Shown here: one piece after another, positions 29,181 through 39,428 of the stretch
How the letters are laid out: each line of letters begins with the position of its first letter
Position numbering within the stretch: the first letter of the stretch is position 1
Source: Bacteroidales bacterium UBA7009
GTDB taxonomy: Bacteria; Bacteroidota; Bacteroidia; Bacteroidales; Paludibacteraceae
Direction of reading: 5' to 3'
DNA length: 64,000 nucleotides
Assembly (NCBI GenBank): GCA_002449665.1
Contig: DJXH01000037.1
Span: 63,775-127,774 of the forward strand
The notes under the pieces: generated by a model
The model's input: the letters and a program-made list of their open reading frames with translations, nothing else
Databases searched by the model: none
Told to the model about the DNA's origin: nothing
Program-made: the position numbers and the translations under genes

Positions 29181-30501
29181 ACTAAAAGACATATTAACAA
29201 CACCTTGCGGCATACGTTATATGCTGACAGGGCTTGATTTGCAGTCGGCTTCCTCGCGCCGTATGCTGCTTGACCGGCAGATGATGACAAGCGCGGAGGA
29301 GATACAAAAAGCCTACGACGAACTTAAAGAATATGTCTATATAGTAAATCAACCGGCAGAACAACTTAATATCAAGACTTTGCAGTTTCGCCTGCAAGGC
29401 TTGAAAGACCTCAGGCTGACACTAAACAACCTGAATGAAAATCGTCTGCTTGACGATATAGAATTATTTGAAATAAAGCATCTTGCGATGCTGGCAGAGC
29501 AAGTGAGGGAACAGATGACAAAAATGCACCTTACTTGCTTGTTACCCGATATGAAACCTATTGTGAAGATGCTTGACCCAGATGGGCTGAATATCTCCAC
29601 ATTCTATATATACGAATCATACAGCGAAACGCTGAAAGAACTACGAAACAGACTAAAACAAGAGCCTCAAGACGAAAAGACCTTTGTAAGTATGCAAGAG
29701 GAGGAAGAGCGGATAAGAAAAGAACTGACTCGCCGACTCCACCCATATACAGAAACTATAAATAAGGCTTTTACGATATTGGCTCAAACGGATATACTGC
29801 TTGCCAAGGCTATACAGATACGCGACTTTAACCTCTGCATACCTTCTATAGGCAACCACACCGAATATACGGATATGTGGAACCCCGAAGTGAAGTCATT
29901 CGTAGAAGCTCAAGGCGGTGAATATCAGACCAATTCCATTAGTCTTTACGACAACCCTACCCTGCTTACAGGCTCTAATATGGGCGGGAAAACAGTGGTA
30001 CTACAAACTCTGACACTTTGTCAGTATTTATTTCAATTTGGTTTCGGTATTCCTGCGAACACAGCGACTATCTGTCAAAAAGATTATATTCGACTACATA
30101 TATCTGACAATCAGTCAGCCGAGAAAGGACTGAGTTCGTTTGGTGCTGAAATGCGTGAGATAGATGAGATAATACATCTTGCACGCACCGACAGCAGTCT
30201 GCTCGCTCTTATAGACGAGCCTGCCCGCACGACCAATCCCGTAGAGGGGACGGCACTTGTAAGCGGACTTATTGAAACCGTCGTTCCAACGCGCCAAAGC
30301 ATAGTCATCGTTACCCACTATAACGTAAACGCAGACGGCTGCAAGTGTTACAGAGTAAGGGGATTGGAGAACGGAAAAATGAACTACAGGCTTGTTCAGA
30401 CCGGCTCGCAGGACGTGCCGCACGAGGCACTGAATATAGCGCGCGAACTCGGTATAGACAATGAGTGGCTGCAAAAAACAGAAAAACATTTGAATAATTA
30501 A
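29173..30501 (+). CDS. kamC: Lysine 5,6-aminomutase reactivase ATPase KamC (MutS-like)
   Basis: 442 residues ending in a MutS-type ABC ATPase domain: Walker A TGSNMGGKTVVLQTL (about residue 270), the signature region GLSSFGAEM, Walker B ALIDEPARTTNP and the H-loop VTHYN. The MutS mismatch-recognition domains are absent, so this is not a repair protein. The start is a TTG at 29173, supported by AGGAGGAA 7 bp upstream; the next in-frame ATG (29221) would drop the first 16 residues. Confidence 0.88.
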   Translation: MNRLKDILTTPCGIRYMLTGLDLQSASSRRMLLDRQMMTSAEEIQKAYDELKEYVYIVNQPAEQLNIKTLQFRLQGLKDLRLTLNNLNENRLLDDIELFEIKHLAMLAEQVREQMTKMHLTCLLPDMKPIVKMLDPDGLNISTFYIYESYSETLKELRNRLKQEPQDEKTFVSMQEEEERIRKELTRRLHPYTETINKAFTILAQTDILLAKAIQIRDFNLCIPSIGNHTEYTDMWNPEVKSFVEAQGGEYQTNSISLYDNPTLLTGSNMGGKTVVLQTLTLCQYLFQFGFGIPANTATICQKDYIRLHISDNQSAEKGLSSFGAEMREIDEIIHLARTDSSLLALIDEPARTTNPVEGTALVSGLIETVVPTRQSIVIVTHYNVNADGCKCYRVRGLENGKMNYRLVQTGSQDVPHEALNIARELGIDNEWLQKTEKHLNN

Positions 30502-30504
30502 GAT

Positions 30505-32058
30505 ATGGAAAGTAAGTTAGGATTAGACTTTAAGAAAGTAGAGTATGCCCGCTCGCTTGCCAAAGGTATTGCCAACGATGTACAGAATTTCGTAGAGCAA
30601 TACACGACTGTGGCAGTGGAGCGCACACTGAGCCGCCTTATGGGCATAGACGGAGTGGATGCCAACGGCGTACCCCTTCCCAACGTAGTGGTAGATGCAC
30701 TGAAAGACAAAGGCGTATTAGGAGAAGGCGTGTTGTTTTTCCTCGCGAACACAATGATTCGCACCGGTCTTTGTCCGCAGGATATTGCCGAGAAAGTAGC
30801 AACGGGCGATATTGACATCACCGAGGTGTTTACACGCGACCCAAAACGCATAGCCGAAGTGCTGCAGCCCGTGATAGACAGCAGCATAGAGCGTATACGC
30901 ACACGCCGCCAAAGACGCGAACGCTATCTTGAGACGATAGGCGAAGGTCCTAAACCCTATCTATATATAATAGTGGCAACGGGCAATATATACGAAGACG
31001 TGGTGCAAGCCCAAGCCGGTGCAAGACAAGGCGCGGACGTGATAGCCGTGATACGCACCACCGGTCAGTCACTGCTCGACTACGTGCCATACGGAGCCAC
31101 CACGGAAGGTTTCGGCGGCACGTTTGCCACACAGGAGAACTTCCGCATAATGCGCAAAGCACTTGACGAAGTGGGTGAAGAGCAAGGCAGATACATACGC
31201 CTTTGCAACTACTGTTCAGGACTTTGTATGCCGGAGATTGCCATTATGGGTGCTTTTGAGGGATTAGATGTTATGCTCAACGATGCTCTGTATGGTATTC
31301 TTTTCCGCGACATCAATATGCAGCGCACGCTCATTGACCAGTATATGTCGCGTATCATCAACGGTTTTGCCGGTGTTATCATCAACACCGGCGAGGACAA
31401 CTACCTCACTACCGCCGATGCCGTAGAAGCCGCTCACACCGTTCTTGCCAGCGACCTTATCAATGAGCAACTTGCACTGATGGCAGGGCTCAAAGAGGAG
31501 CAGATGGGACTCGGACACGCCTTTGAGATGGATCCGATGCTCGAAAACGGGTTCCTGCTCGAATTAGCACAAGCGCAGATGACACGCGAGATATTCCCGA
31601 AAGCGACACTCAAGTATATGCCGCCTACCAAGTTTATGACAGGTAATATCTTCCGTGGTCATATTCAAGACGCGCTGTTTAATATGATAGGTATATGGAC
31701 ACACCAAGGCATACAACTGCTCGGTATGCCGACAGAAGCCATTCACACACCCTTTATGTCCGACCGCTACTTGAGCATCGAGAACGCGAAATATATCTTC
31801 AACAATATGCACAGCATAGGAGAGGAGATGGAGTTCCGCGAGGGCGGTATATGCCGCCGCCGTGCCGCCGAAGTGGTGGACAAGACTATCGTTCTGTTGG
31901 AAGAGATAACCAAAGAAGGACTTTTTACCGCACTTGAAAAAGGTATTTTCGGCGATGTCAAACGCCCGAAGAACGGCGGTAAAGGTCTGCAAGGCGTAAC
32001 GCTGAAAGGCGATAACTATTTGAACCCGTTTGTTGAACTGATGAAAGGAAAACGTTAA
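30505..32058 (+). CDS. kamD: Lysine 5,6-aminomutase alpha subunit
   Basis: Large subunit of the adenosylcobalamin- and PLP-dependent aminomutase that moves the 6-amino group of beta-lysine (or D-lysine) to C5. 517 residues; the family start LGLDFKKVEYARSLAKGIA and the TIM-barrel blocks YIIVATGNIYEDVVQAQAGA and FMTGNIFRGHIQDALFNM are seen. Its stop TAA is 1 bp before the kamE ATG. Confidence 0.96.
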   Translation: MESKLGLDFKKVEYARSLAKGIANDVQNFVEQYTTVAVERTLSRLMGIDGVDANGVPLPNVVVDALKDKGVLGEGVLFFLANTMIRTGLCPQDIAEKVATGDIDITEVFTRDPKRIAEVLQPVIDSSIERIRTRRQRRERYLETIGEGPKPYLYIIVATGNIYEDVVQAQAGARQGADVIAVIRTTGQSLLDYVPYGATTEGFGGTFATQENFRIMRKALDEVGEEQGRYIRLCNYCSGLCMPEIAIMGAFEGLDVMLNDALYGILFRDINMQRTLIDQYMSRIINGFAGVIINTGEDNYLTTADAVEAAHTVLASDLINEQLALMAGLKEEQMGLGHAFEMDPMLENGFLLELAQAQMTREIFPKATLKYMPPTKFMTGNIFRGHIQDALFNMIGIWTHQGIQLLGMPTEAIHTPFMSDRYLSIENAKYIFNNMHSIGEEMEFREGGICRRRAAEVVDKTIVLLEEITKEGLFTALEKGIFGDVKRPKNGGKGLQGVTLKGDNYLNPFVELMKGKR

Positions 32059-32059
32059 T

Positions 32060-32848
32060 ATGAGCGAAGGACTTTATAGTATGGAAGCCAAGGATTTTGA
32101 CAAAACCTTGGACTTGACCAAAATCAAACCTTACGGCGATACGATGAACGACGGCAAGGTGCAACTCAGTTTCACCCTACCCGTTCCTTGCGGTGCAGAA
32201 GCCGTGGAAGCCGCCAAACAACTGCTCAAGCAGATGGGACTCGAAAACCCTTCTGTGGTATATTATAAGGAACTGACAGAGGGCTTTACTTTCTTCAACT
32301 GCTACGGCAGTTGCACTCATACGGTCAACTACTCGTCCATCTACGTACCAAAAGTGGAATCCACAACTATGTCAATGCCTGACACAGATGACTTTATCCG
32401 CGAACATTTTGGCAGGAAGATAGTGGTAGTAGGTGCTTCCACGGGTACGGATGCGCATACCGTCGGCATTGACGCCATTATGAATATGAAGGGCTATGCC
32501 GGACATTACGGACTTGAGCGTTATGATATGATAGAGGCGTATAACCTCGGCTCGCAAGTGCCTAATGAAGAGTTTATCGCCAAGGCCGTCGAACTCAAAG
32601 CTGATGCACTGCTTATATCGCAGACCGTCACGCAAAAAGACGTTCATATAAAGAACCTTACCAACTTCATTGAACTTATGGAAGCCGAAGGTCTGCGCGA
32701 CAAGATGATTTGCTGTTGCGGCGGCGCACGTATCACACACGAACTTGCACAAGAACTTGGTTTTGATGCCGGTTTCGGTATGAACACCTACGCAGACGAC
32801 GTGGCATCGTTCATAGTACAAGAGATGGACAAGAGGGGGATGAAATAA
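32060..32848 (+). CDS. kamE: Lysine 5,6-aminomutase beta subunit
   Basis: B12-binding subunit. The cobalamin His133 lies in the DxHxxG motif DAHTVG, and Lys144 in MNMKGYAG falls exactly at the number of the PLP Schiff-base Lys144 of the clostridial beta subunit. The N-terminal ~100 residues are the dimerisation domain and the rest a Rossmann-like cobalamin domain. 262 residues. Confidence 0.96.
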   Translation: MSEGLYSMEAKDFDKTLDLTKIKPYGDTMNDGKVQLSFTLPVPCGAEAVEAAKQLLKQMGLENPSVVYYKELTEGFTFFNCYGSCTHTVNYSSIYVPKVESTTMSMPDTDDFIREHFGRKIVVVGASTGTDAHTVGIDAIMNMKGYAGHYGLERYDMIEAYNLGSQVPNEEFIAKAVELKADALLISQTVTQKDVHIKNLTNFIELMEAEGLRDKMICCCGGARITHELAQELGFDAGFGMNTYADDVASFIVQEMDKRGMK

Positions 32849-32873
32849 TATGACACCTGCAAAATTCCAAAAT

Positions 32874-34037
32874 ATGAAAAAAATTTTCACCCGCTTACAT
32901 AACCTGCTGCGCATATCGCTTGTAGGTATGCTCACCACAGTCATCATACAACCTTCTTCCGCTCAAAGTTCGTCAGGATCTGCTTTTGACAATAGCTACA
33001 TCTTTTGGGGCTCCCCCGCAGCCTACCTCAACTATCAAGCCAAGATAGCCTATCCGCTTATAGACCAAATGCTTCAGGCTAATCCGCCGGCAACGGAAAT
33101 CAACCCGCAACGCCATTTGGCTCTCACTACGCTTGACCTTTTCCTGCACGATGCCGAGTATCAGAAACGTGAGGCTTTTTATTCGTTCATTGACTCACGT
33201 TTGTATCGTGCAATATGTTCGCTTGACGAAGAGAAAATGTCGTCCGGCGTAGAGATATACAAATTTTACAACTGCGGTTTTGTCCTTAAATCTGCTAAAA
33301 CAACTATCGCTATTGATATTGTTCAAGGGGGTACTTCATACAAGCCTTGCGTGCATGATTCTATCATATATGAACTTGTTAATCACTGCGATGCACTGCT
33401 AATAACCAATAATGAAGCAGGTCATGCCAACAAAAAAGTAGCCTCTATCTTTATCAACTCCGGCAAGAAAGTATATGCCCCCGAAGGAGTTTTGACTAAC
33501 ATTGACGGTATTAATTACGTTGGCGAAGACGGCGAACAGACAGTAGAACTTGGCGGAATGACTCTGCACGTTCTGCCCGTGCAAAACGGCAAAAAAACGA
33601 ACAACATCTATATTATGGACTTCAGCGGCAGCATAGTGGCACATACAGGCGGGCAAACAGGCAATGATGACCTCGCTTGGATAGACCAAGTGCATAACAA
33701 ATACAAGATTGACGTACTTCTCACTAAAAGTCAGAACACCGATTTAGAGTCCATTCTTGCAGGTATAAAGCCCGGCATGGCAATCACTATGGGAGAAAAC
33801 GAAATGGTAAGTGCCGTTGACAAACGCGAGTCGTACTGGACAACGCAAAAAAGACTTCAAGACCTTGACAAACTGTCAATTCCTAATATAGTTATGGTTT
33901 GGGGAGAGCGATTCCATTTAGGAGATAATAACTCAAGCAACAGTTCAGCCAAAGCCGAAAAGAAGATAATAGACGGCGTGTTATACATTATGCGCAATGG
34001 TAATACATATACTACCTCAGGTATGAAAGTGAACTAA
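32874..34037 (+). CDS. Secreted MBL-fold pseudo-enzyme (metal ligands lost)
   Basis: 387 residues from the ATG at 32874, which gives a clean signal peptide (KKIFTRLHNLLR then a hydrophobic core, cleavage near SSAQ); an ATG at 32850 would add eight residues. It aligns along its length with the next gene: YIFWGSP/YIYWGYL, RHLALTTLDLFLHD/REMALVSLDQLLHD, ALLITNNEAGHAN/ALFISHIHPDHAN, TLHVLP. At the metallo-beta-lactamase motifs the paralogue has HIHPDH, GH, TGD and TGH; here they read NNEAGH, VQ, TGG and TMG, so five of six metal ligands are gone. Probably a non-catalytic partner; its function is unknown. Confidence 0.7.
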   Translation: MKKIFTRLHNLLRISLVGMLTTVIIQPSSAQSSSGSAFDNSYIFWGSPAAYLNYQAKIAYPLIDQMLQANPPATEINPQRHLALTTLDLFLHDAEYQKREAFYSFIDSRLYRAICSLDEEKMSSGVEIYKFYNCGFVLKSAKTTIAIDIVQGGTSYKPCVHDSIIYELVNHCDALLITNNEAGHANKKVASIFINSGKKVYAPEGVLTNIDGINYVGEDGEQTVELGGMTLHVLPVQNGKKTNNIYIMDFSGSIVAHTGGQTGNDDLAWIDQVHNKYKIDVLLTKSQNTDLESILAGIKPGMAITMGENEMVSAVDKRESYWTTQKRLQDLDKLSIPNIVMVWGERFHLGDNNSSNSSAKAEKKIIDGVLYIMRNGNTYTTSGMKVN

Positions 34038-34055
34038 CAATCTAACATCTGAAAT

Positions 34056-35099
34056 ATGAGACAATATATATTCACACCGTTTTTGCTCCTTTGTGTTGTC
34101 CTCACAACCAAAGCACAGACTACAAGCAACAACCCCAATGCTGAAAAATATATCTATTGGGGCTATCTCTCTGACTATAAACTCGGTCAGGCAACAGAGG
34201 CGTTCACTGCCATTGATGATATGCTGCAAACGTATCTGCCGGAGAAAAACGAACCTTGCCTTCAACGCGAGATGGCACTCGTCAGTCTTGACCAACTGCT
34301 GCACGACACAGACAACGATGCCACAGAGCCGTTTTACACTTTCATAAACAATCGTATGCTGCGCGTCTTGGAAGATTTAGACAGACCCGTAACGAAAGGA
34401 CTGAGGATATACAAACTGTATAATGACGGGTTTATTATCAAGTCACGTAAAGCCACCGTTGCCATAGACCTTATTCCGGGCGGGTCAGATGCCAAACCGT
34501 TCATCAAAGACTCCATTATATATGGTATAGCAGGTAAATGTGATGCGCTGTTTATCTCACATATCCACCCCGACCACGCTAACCTCAACATCGCCAAGTC
34601 GTTTGCAGCAAGGGGCAAGAAAGTGATTGTCCCTTACGGCGTTTGGGTGGGCGTTGACCCGATGATTCAACAAATAGAAGTGCCTGAAGTAGAAACGGAT
34701 ATAGAGTTTGAGGAATTAGACCTTACCCTTCACGTTCTTCCCGGACACCAAGACGATGTGTATAACAACATCAATGTCGTTGAGTTTCACGGAGAGGGTA
34801 CTGTAGCACAGACAGGCGACCAATGGTACTGCTGCGATATGGACTGGATAGACCACGTACATGAAAAATATGAAATAGACGTACTTATGCCCAACTGTTG
34901 GATACACGATTTTGAACGGCATATACGCGGCTTCGGACCAAAACTTATTATCACAGGACACGAAAACGAACTTGGTGAACACTCTATCGACCATCGTGAG
35001 GCTTACTGGATTACCATCAAGAAGATGGAACTGATGCCTAATCTTAATATCCCATACGTTCTTATGACTTGGGGTGAACAATATGATTATCAACGTTAA
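34056..35099 (+). CDS. Secreted metallo-beta-lactamase-fold hydrolase
   Basis: 347 residues with a signal peptide (FLLLCVVLTTKAQ). The MBL metal ligands are complete: HIHPDH at 169-174, His231 in LPGHQDD, Asp255 in TGDQW and His301 in ITGHENE. A helical N-terminal region of about 110 residues precedes the fold. Substrate unknown. It is embedded in the lysine operon directly after its degenerate paralogue and before atoA, which suggests a periplasmic or surface job linked to that pathway, but this is inference. Confidence 0.75.
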   Translation: MRQYIFTPFLLLCVVLTTKAQTTSNNPNAEKYIYWGYLSDYKLGQATEAFTAIDDMLQTYLPEKNEPCLQREMALVSLDQLLHDTDNDATEPFYTFINNRMLRVLEDLDRPVTKGLRIYKLYNDGFIIKSRKATVAIDLIPGGSDAKPFIKDSIIYGIAGKCDALFISHIHPDHANLNIAKSFAARGKKVIVPYGVWVGVDPMIQQIEVPEVETDIEFEELDLTLHVLPGHQDDVYNNINVVEFHGEGTVAQTGDQWYCCDMDWIDHVHEKYEIDVLMPNCWIHDFERHIRGFGPKLIITGHENELGEHSIDHREAYWITIKKMELMPNLNIPYVLMTWGEQYDYQR

Positions 35100-35114
35100 A
35101 AAACATATACAGTT

Positions 35115-35774
35115 ATGGAAAAAGAACAAATTCGTGAAGTGATTGCCCGCCGTGCAGCACGCGAATTGCACGACGGCGATGTAGTAAACCTCGGTATAGG
35201 TCTGCCGACTATGATTCCCAACTACCTGCCCGAAGGTATTACCGTTACCTTACAGACGGAGAACGGCGCAATGGGTCTCGGTCCCTCGCCCGAAGCAGGC
35301 AAAGAGGACAAGAACCTCGTCAATGCCGGCGGCGGCAACATAACGCTAATCCCTGGTGCCAGCACCTTTGACAGCGCAACATCGTTTGCTATTATTCGCG
35401 GCGGACACGTGGACGTTTCTGTTCTCGGCGCACTGCAGGTGGACGAGAAAGGCAACCTCGCCAATTGGATTATCCCGGGAAAGATTGCCCCGGGTATGGG
35501 CGGAGCAATGGACCTCGTCGTAGGTGCCAAACGCGTTATCATAGCAATGGAACATACGCAAAAGGGCGCACCGAAAATCCTCAAAGAGTGCACTCTGCCC
35601 CTTACTGCTGCCGGTCAGGTGAATATGATTATCACCGAGATGGGCGTTATTAACGTAACTGACAAAGGTCTTGTTCTCGTGGAGAAACACCCTGACTTCA
35701 CCGTGGAAGACATCAAGGCAGCCACTGAAGCCGAACTGATTATCTCTCCCGACCTTAAATCAATGCTCGACTAA
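35115..35774 (+). CDS. atoA: 3-oxoacid/butyrate-acetoacetate CoA-transferase beta subunit
   Basis: Partner of the alpha subunit at 23872. 219 residues; the catalytic Glu lies in LQTENGAMGLGPSP, with the subunit-B markers VNLGIGLPTMIPNY and GGGNITLIPGASTFDSATSF. Ends 1 bp before the crotonase start. Confidence 0.94.
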   Translation: MEKEQIREVIARRAARELHDGDVVNLGIGLPTMIPNYLPEGITVTLQTENGAMGLGPSPEAGKEDKNLVNAGGGNITLIPGASTFDSATSFAIIRGGHVDVSVLGALQVDEKGNLANWIIPGKIAPGMGGAMDLVVGAKRVIIAMEHTQKGAPKILKECTLPLTAAGQVNMIITEMGVINVTDKGLVLVEKHPDFTVEDIKAATEAELIISPDLKSMLD

Positions 35775-35775
35775 G

Positions 35776-36558
35776 ATGAACTACGAGTATCTGCAAATAG
35801 AGCAGCGCGAACACGGTATTGTCATACTCACAATCAACGCTCCCCGCTCCCTCAACGCACTTAACACGGCTCTGCTGCGCGAACTTGACGATTTTCTGCA
35901 ATCGCTTGACTGCGACAAAGCCCGCGTGCTTATACTGACAGGAGCAGGAGAGAAAGCGTTTGTGGCAGGAGCCGACATAAGCGAGATGGCAACCAAGACG
36001 GAAGAAGAAGGACTTGCTTTCGGCAAATACGGAGCAGAGGTGTTCCGCCGTCTTGAAGACCTGCCTATTGCCACCATCGCCGCCGTTAACGGTTTTGCCC
36101 TCGGCGGTGGCTTGGAGATAGCAATGGCTTGCGACATACGATACGCATCTGCCAACGCTCGTTTCGGTCAGCCCGAAGTGGGACTCGGCATCATACCCGG
36201 CTTCTCCGGTACATATCGTCTGCCCAAACTGATAGGGCAAGGTATGGCGAAAGAGATGATTATGAGCGGACGTGCCATAAAAGCGCAAGAAGCATTGAGA
36301 ATAGGCTTAATCAATGCCGTATATGAGCAGCCGGAACTTATACCTGCCGTTATTGCACTCGCAGAGCAGATTGCAGCCAATGCACCGCTTGCCGTGAAGT
36401 ACGCCAAAGAGAGCATCAACCTCAACTACGACCTTAATCGCCAAGAGGCGTTGGCGTTGGAGAACAGGCTCTTTGCCCGCTGTTTTGCTACCGAAGACCA
36501 GAAAAACGGTATGGCTGCATTTCTTCGCAAAGAGAAGGTCGAGTTCAAAGGAAAATAA
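35776..36558 (+). CDS. Enoyl-CoA hydratase (crotonase)
   Basis: Hydrates crotonyl-CoA to 3-hydroxybutyryl-CoA, or the reverse. 260 residues with the oxyanion-hole [11 protein letters not shown] and both catalytic glutamates, Glu114 in [11 protein letters not shown] and Glu134 in [12 protein letters not shown]. It is not needed for the core lysine route but, with hbd, links crotonyl-CoA to acetoacetyl-CoA. Confidence 0.93.
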   Translation: MNYEYLQIEQREHGIVILTINAPRSLNALNTALLRELDDFLQSLDCDKARVLILTGAGEKAFVAGADISEMATKTEEEGLAFGKYGAEVFRRLEDLPIATIAAVNGFALGGGLEIAMACDIRYASANARFGQPEVGLGIIPGFSGTYRLPKLIGQGMAKEMIMSGRAIKAQEALRIGLINAVYEQPELIPAVIALAEQIAANAPLAVKYAKESINLNYDLNRQEALALENRLFARCFATEDQKNGMAAFLRKEKVEFKGK

Positions 36559-36607
36559 AAAGCAAACAACAATCAGGAAACAAAGGTTTCCGCAAAACAA
36601 TAACACT

Positions 36608-37444
36608 ATGAAAATCTACGTGATCGGAACAGGCACGATGGCAAAAGGCATAGTCAAAGCCTTTGCACAAAAGATGCCGGTTGTAATGAAAAGCCGCACA
36701 GAGGCAAGTCTTCAAAAAGCGATGGCTTCCATAGAGAAAGGCTATCAAAAACTCGTTGAGAAAGGCAAGATGACGGAGGAGGCTATGCGCGCCGTACTTG
36801 CCAACATCACCACCACGACTGACTACGCAACGTTTGCAGATGCCGACCTTGTGATAGAAGCGGCAGTGGAGGATATGGAACTGAAAAAAGAGGTGTTCCG
36901 CGAACTTGATACGATATGCAAACCTCAAACTATCTTTGCCACCAACTCGTCTTCACTTTCCATCACGGAGATAGCAGCCGCCACAAGCCGTCCCGACAAG
37001 TTTATCGGTTGCCACTTCTTCAACCCCGCCGACCGTATGGCACTCGTTGAGGTAATCAACGGACAGCGTACAAGCCAAGAGGTAACAGACTGTATCGTAA
37101 ACCTTTGCACGGAGATAGGCAAGACCCCCGTACCCGTCAAAGAGGCTCCAGGGTTTGTCGTAAACCGCATACTTATCCCGATGATAAACGAGGCTGTGGG
37201 CATACTTGCCGACGGCATTGCTTCGGCAGAGGATATAGACAAGTGTATGCAACTCGGTGCCAACCACCCGATGGGACCGCTTGCTCTTGCCGACCTTATC
37301 GGCAACGATGTCAATCTCGCCATAATGGAAGTGCTGTATAAAGAGTTCGGCGATCCCAAATATCGTCCTCACCCGCTGCTGCGCAAGATGGTTCGCGCCG
37401 GTCTGCTCGGCAGAAAGACAGGAGAAGGATTCTATAAGTATTAA
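36608..37444 (+). CDS. hbd: 3-hydroxybutyryl-CoA dehydrogenase
   Basis: Interconverts 3-hydroxybutyryl-CoA and acetoacetyl-CoA with NAD(H). The true start is the ATG at 36608 (278 residues; the longer frame runs into crotonase). The nucleotide loop is [10 protein letters not shown] (the usual last Gly-Met-Gly is GTMA), the catalytic His lies in [10 protein letters not shown], and the C-terminal 3HCDH domain starts at [10 protein letters not shown]. Confidence 0.94.
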   Translation: MKIYVIGTGTMAKGIVKAFAQKMPVVMKSRTEASLQKAMASIEKGYQKLVEKGKMTEEAMRAVLANITTTTDYATFADADLVIEAAVEDMELKKEVFRELDTICKPQTIFATNSSSLSITEIAAATSRPDKFIGCHFFNPADRMALVEVINGQRTSQEVTDCIVNLCTEIGKTPVPVKEAPGFVVNRILIPMINEAVGILADGIASAEDIDKCMQLGANHPMGPLALADLIGNDVNLAIMEVLYKEFGDPKYRPHPLLRKMVRAGLLGRKTGEGFYKY

Positions 37445-37463
37445 ACTCTAAACTATTATAACA

Positions 37464-38603
37464 ATGGATTTTAGTTATTCAAAAACAGAAGAGTTGTTCT
37501 TGCAGATGATTCGCTCTTTTGCAGAGAACGAGGTTAAACCGCTTGCCGCAGAGGTGGACGAAAAGGAGATGTTCCCCGAACAGACCGTCCGCAAGATGGC
37601 AAAACTCGGTTTGATGGGTATTCCCGTTCCCAAACAGTACGGCGGAGCCGGCGGTACGGTACAGATGTACATTATGGCAGTGGAAGAACTGAGCCGCGTA
37701 TGCGCCACAACGGGCGTTGTCCTCAGTGCCCACACTTCTCTTTGCGTGTCGCCTATATTAGAGCATGGCACGGAGGAGCAGAAGATGAAGTATCTGCCCA
37801 AACTCGCTTCGGGCGAATGGCTCGGTGCTTTCGGTCTGACAGAGCCTAATGCCGGTACGGATGCCGCTATGCAGCAGACCACTGCCGTTGATGCAGGCGA
37901 CAAGTGGATACTGAACGGCACAAAGATATTCATCACCAACGCCGCCAATGCCAACGTCTTTATCGTGATGGCAATGACCGACAAGTCGCAGGGCGTGAAA
38001 GGTATTTCGGCTTTCATCGTAGAGCGCGGCTTCAAAGGTTTCTCCATAGGCAAGAAAGAACTGAAGATGGGTATTCGCGGTTCGGCTACGTGCGAACTTA
38101 TATTTGAGAACTGCGAAGTACCGAAAGAGAACCTTCTCGGTCAACTCGGCAAAGGATTCTCTATCGCTATGAAGACACTTGACGGCGGTCGTATAGGTAT
38201 AGCCTCTCAAGCCCTCGGTATAGCGCAAGGCGCACTTGACGAGACGGTTAAATACACCAAAGAGCGCAAGCAGTTCGGCAAAGCCATTGCACAGTTCCAA
38301 AACACGCAGTTCAAGATGGCAGACCTCAAGACTCGCATTGAAGCAGCCCGCCTGCTCGTCCGCTCTGCCGCTTGGAAGAAAGATAACGAACTGACCTACT
38401 CTGCCGATGCCGCAATGGCCAAACTCTTTGCTGCCGAGACGGCTATGGAGGTAACGACCAAGGCTGTTCAGTTCCACGGCGGATACGGTTACACCCGCGA
38501 ATACCCCGTTGAGCGTATGATGCGCGATGCCAAGATAACGGAGATTTATGAAGGTACATCAGAGGTACAACGTATGGTGATTGCCGGAAAACTCTTTAAG
38601 TAA
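37464..38603 (+). CDS. bcd: Short-chain acyl-CoA (butyryl-CoA) dehydrogenase
   Basis: Reduces crotonyl-CoA to butyryl-CoA, usually in a bifurcating complex with EtfAB. 379 residues; FAD/substrate block GAFGLTEPNAGTDAA, GIRGSATCELIFE, and the catalytic Glu in EIYEGTSEVQRM. It precedes etfB and etfA, the standard Bcd-Etf order. Confidence 0.95.
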   Translation: MDFSYSKTEELFLQMIRSFAENEVKPLAAEVDEKEMFPEQTVRKMAKLGLMGIPVPKQYGGAGGTVQMYIMAVEELSRVCATTGVVLSAHTSLCVSPILEHGTEEQKMKYLPKLASGEWLGAFGLTEPNAGTDAAMQQTTAVDAGDKWILNGTKIFITNAANANVFIVMAMTDKSQGVKGISAFIVERGFKGFSIGKKELKMGIRGSATCELIFENCEVPKENLLGQLGKGFSIAMKTLDGGRIGIASQALGIAQGALDETVKYTKERKQFGKAIAQFQNTQFKMADLKTRIEAARLLVRSAAWKKDNELTYSADAAMAKLFAAETAMEVTTKAVQFHGGYGYTREYPVERMMRDAKITEIYEGTSEVQRMVIAGKLFK

Positions 38604-38636
38604 AAGTAAATCGTAAATTGTCAAAACGAAAATAAT

Positions 38637-39416
38637 ATGAATATCATTGTTTGTGTAAAACAAGTTCCCGATACCACCGAGATTAAGATTGACCCCGTAA
38701 AAGGAACTCTTATCCGCGATGGCGTTCCATCTATTATGAACCCCGACGACAAGGGCGGACTTGAACTTGCTCTGCGCCTCAAAGAGCAGACCGGTGCCAC
38801 CGTTACACTTGTATCTATGGGTCCTCCTCAAGCCGACCGTATGCTGCGCGAAGGTCTTGCTATGGGTGCCGACCGCGCCATTCTGCTCAGCGACCGCCGC
38901 TTTGCCGGTGCTGACACCCTCGCCACTTCATACGCACTTGCAGGCTGTATCAAGACCTTGGACTACGACCTTATCATTGCCGGTCGTCAGGCTATAGACG
39001 GCGATACGGCACAGGTTGCACCCGAGATGGCAGAACACCTCGGTCTGCCGCAAGTAAGTTACGTTATTGATGCCGAGCCTATTGCAGGCGGCTTCCGCGT
39101 AAAGAAAGAGAACGAAGACAGCATACAGACACTCGAAGTGGAAGGCAAATGCGTACTTACCGTACTTGCATCGGCTTTCAAACCTCGCTATATGACCGTG
39201 TCGGGCATAATAGAAGCCTACAACCGCGAAGTGGAAGTGTGGTCTGCCGACCAGATTGATGTTGAGGAAGAAAAACTCGGACTCAAAGGCTCTCCCACCA
39301 AGGTGTTCAAGTCGTTCCCCAAAGCACTCAAGGCTCCGGGAGAAGTGTTTGAACTGAGCGAAGAAGAAGCTGTGGAACTGATTGTCAGCAAACTCAAAGA
39401 GAAACATATCATCTAA
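38637..39416 (+). CDS. etfB: Electron transfer flavoprotein beta subunit
   Basis: 259 residues. Starts MNIIVCVKQVPDTTEIKIDP and has the ETF-beta signature region (GRQAIDGDTAQVAPEMAEHL, then VEGKCVLTVL). The clostridial-type GRQAIDGDTAQ loop suits the bifurcating group. Works with etfA and bcd. Confidence 0.96.
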   Translation: MNIIVCVKQVPDTTEIKIDPVKGTLIRDGVPSIMNPDDKGGLELALRLKEQTGATVTLVSMGPPQADRMLREGLAMGADRAILLSDRRFAGADTLATSYALAGCIKTLDYDLIIAGRQAIDGDTAQVAPEMAEHLGLPQVSYVIDAEPIAGGFRVKKENEDSIQTLEVEGKCVLTVLASAFKPRYMTVSGIIEAYNREVEVWSADQIDVEEEKLGLKGSPTKVFKSFPKALKAPGEVFELSEEEAVELIVSKLKEKHII

Positions 39417-39428
39417 TAAGGTACGACT

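Noticed and set aside
29173..30501. DNA mismatch repair MutS
   Set aside because: Only the ATPase domain is shared; length, missing recognition domains and position between kamB and kamD identify KamC.
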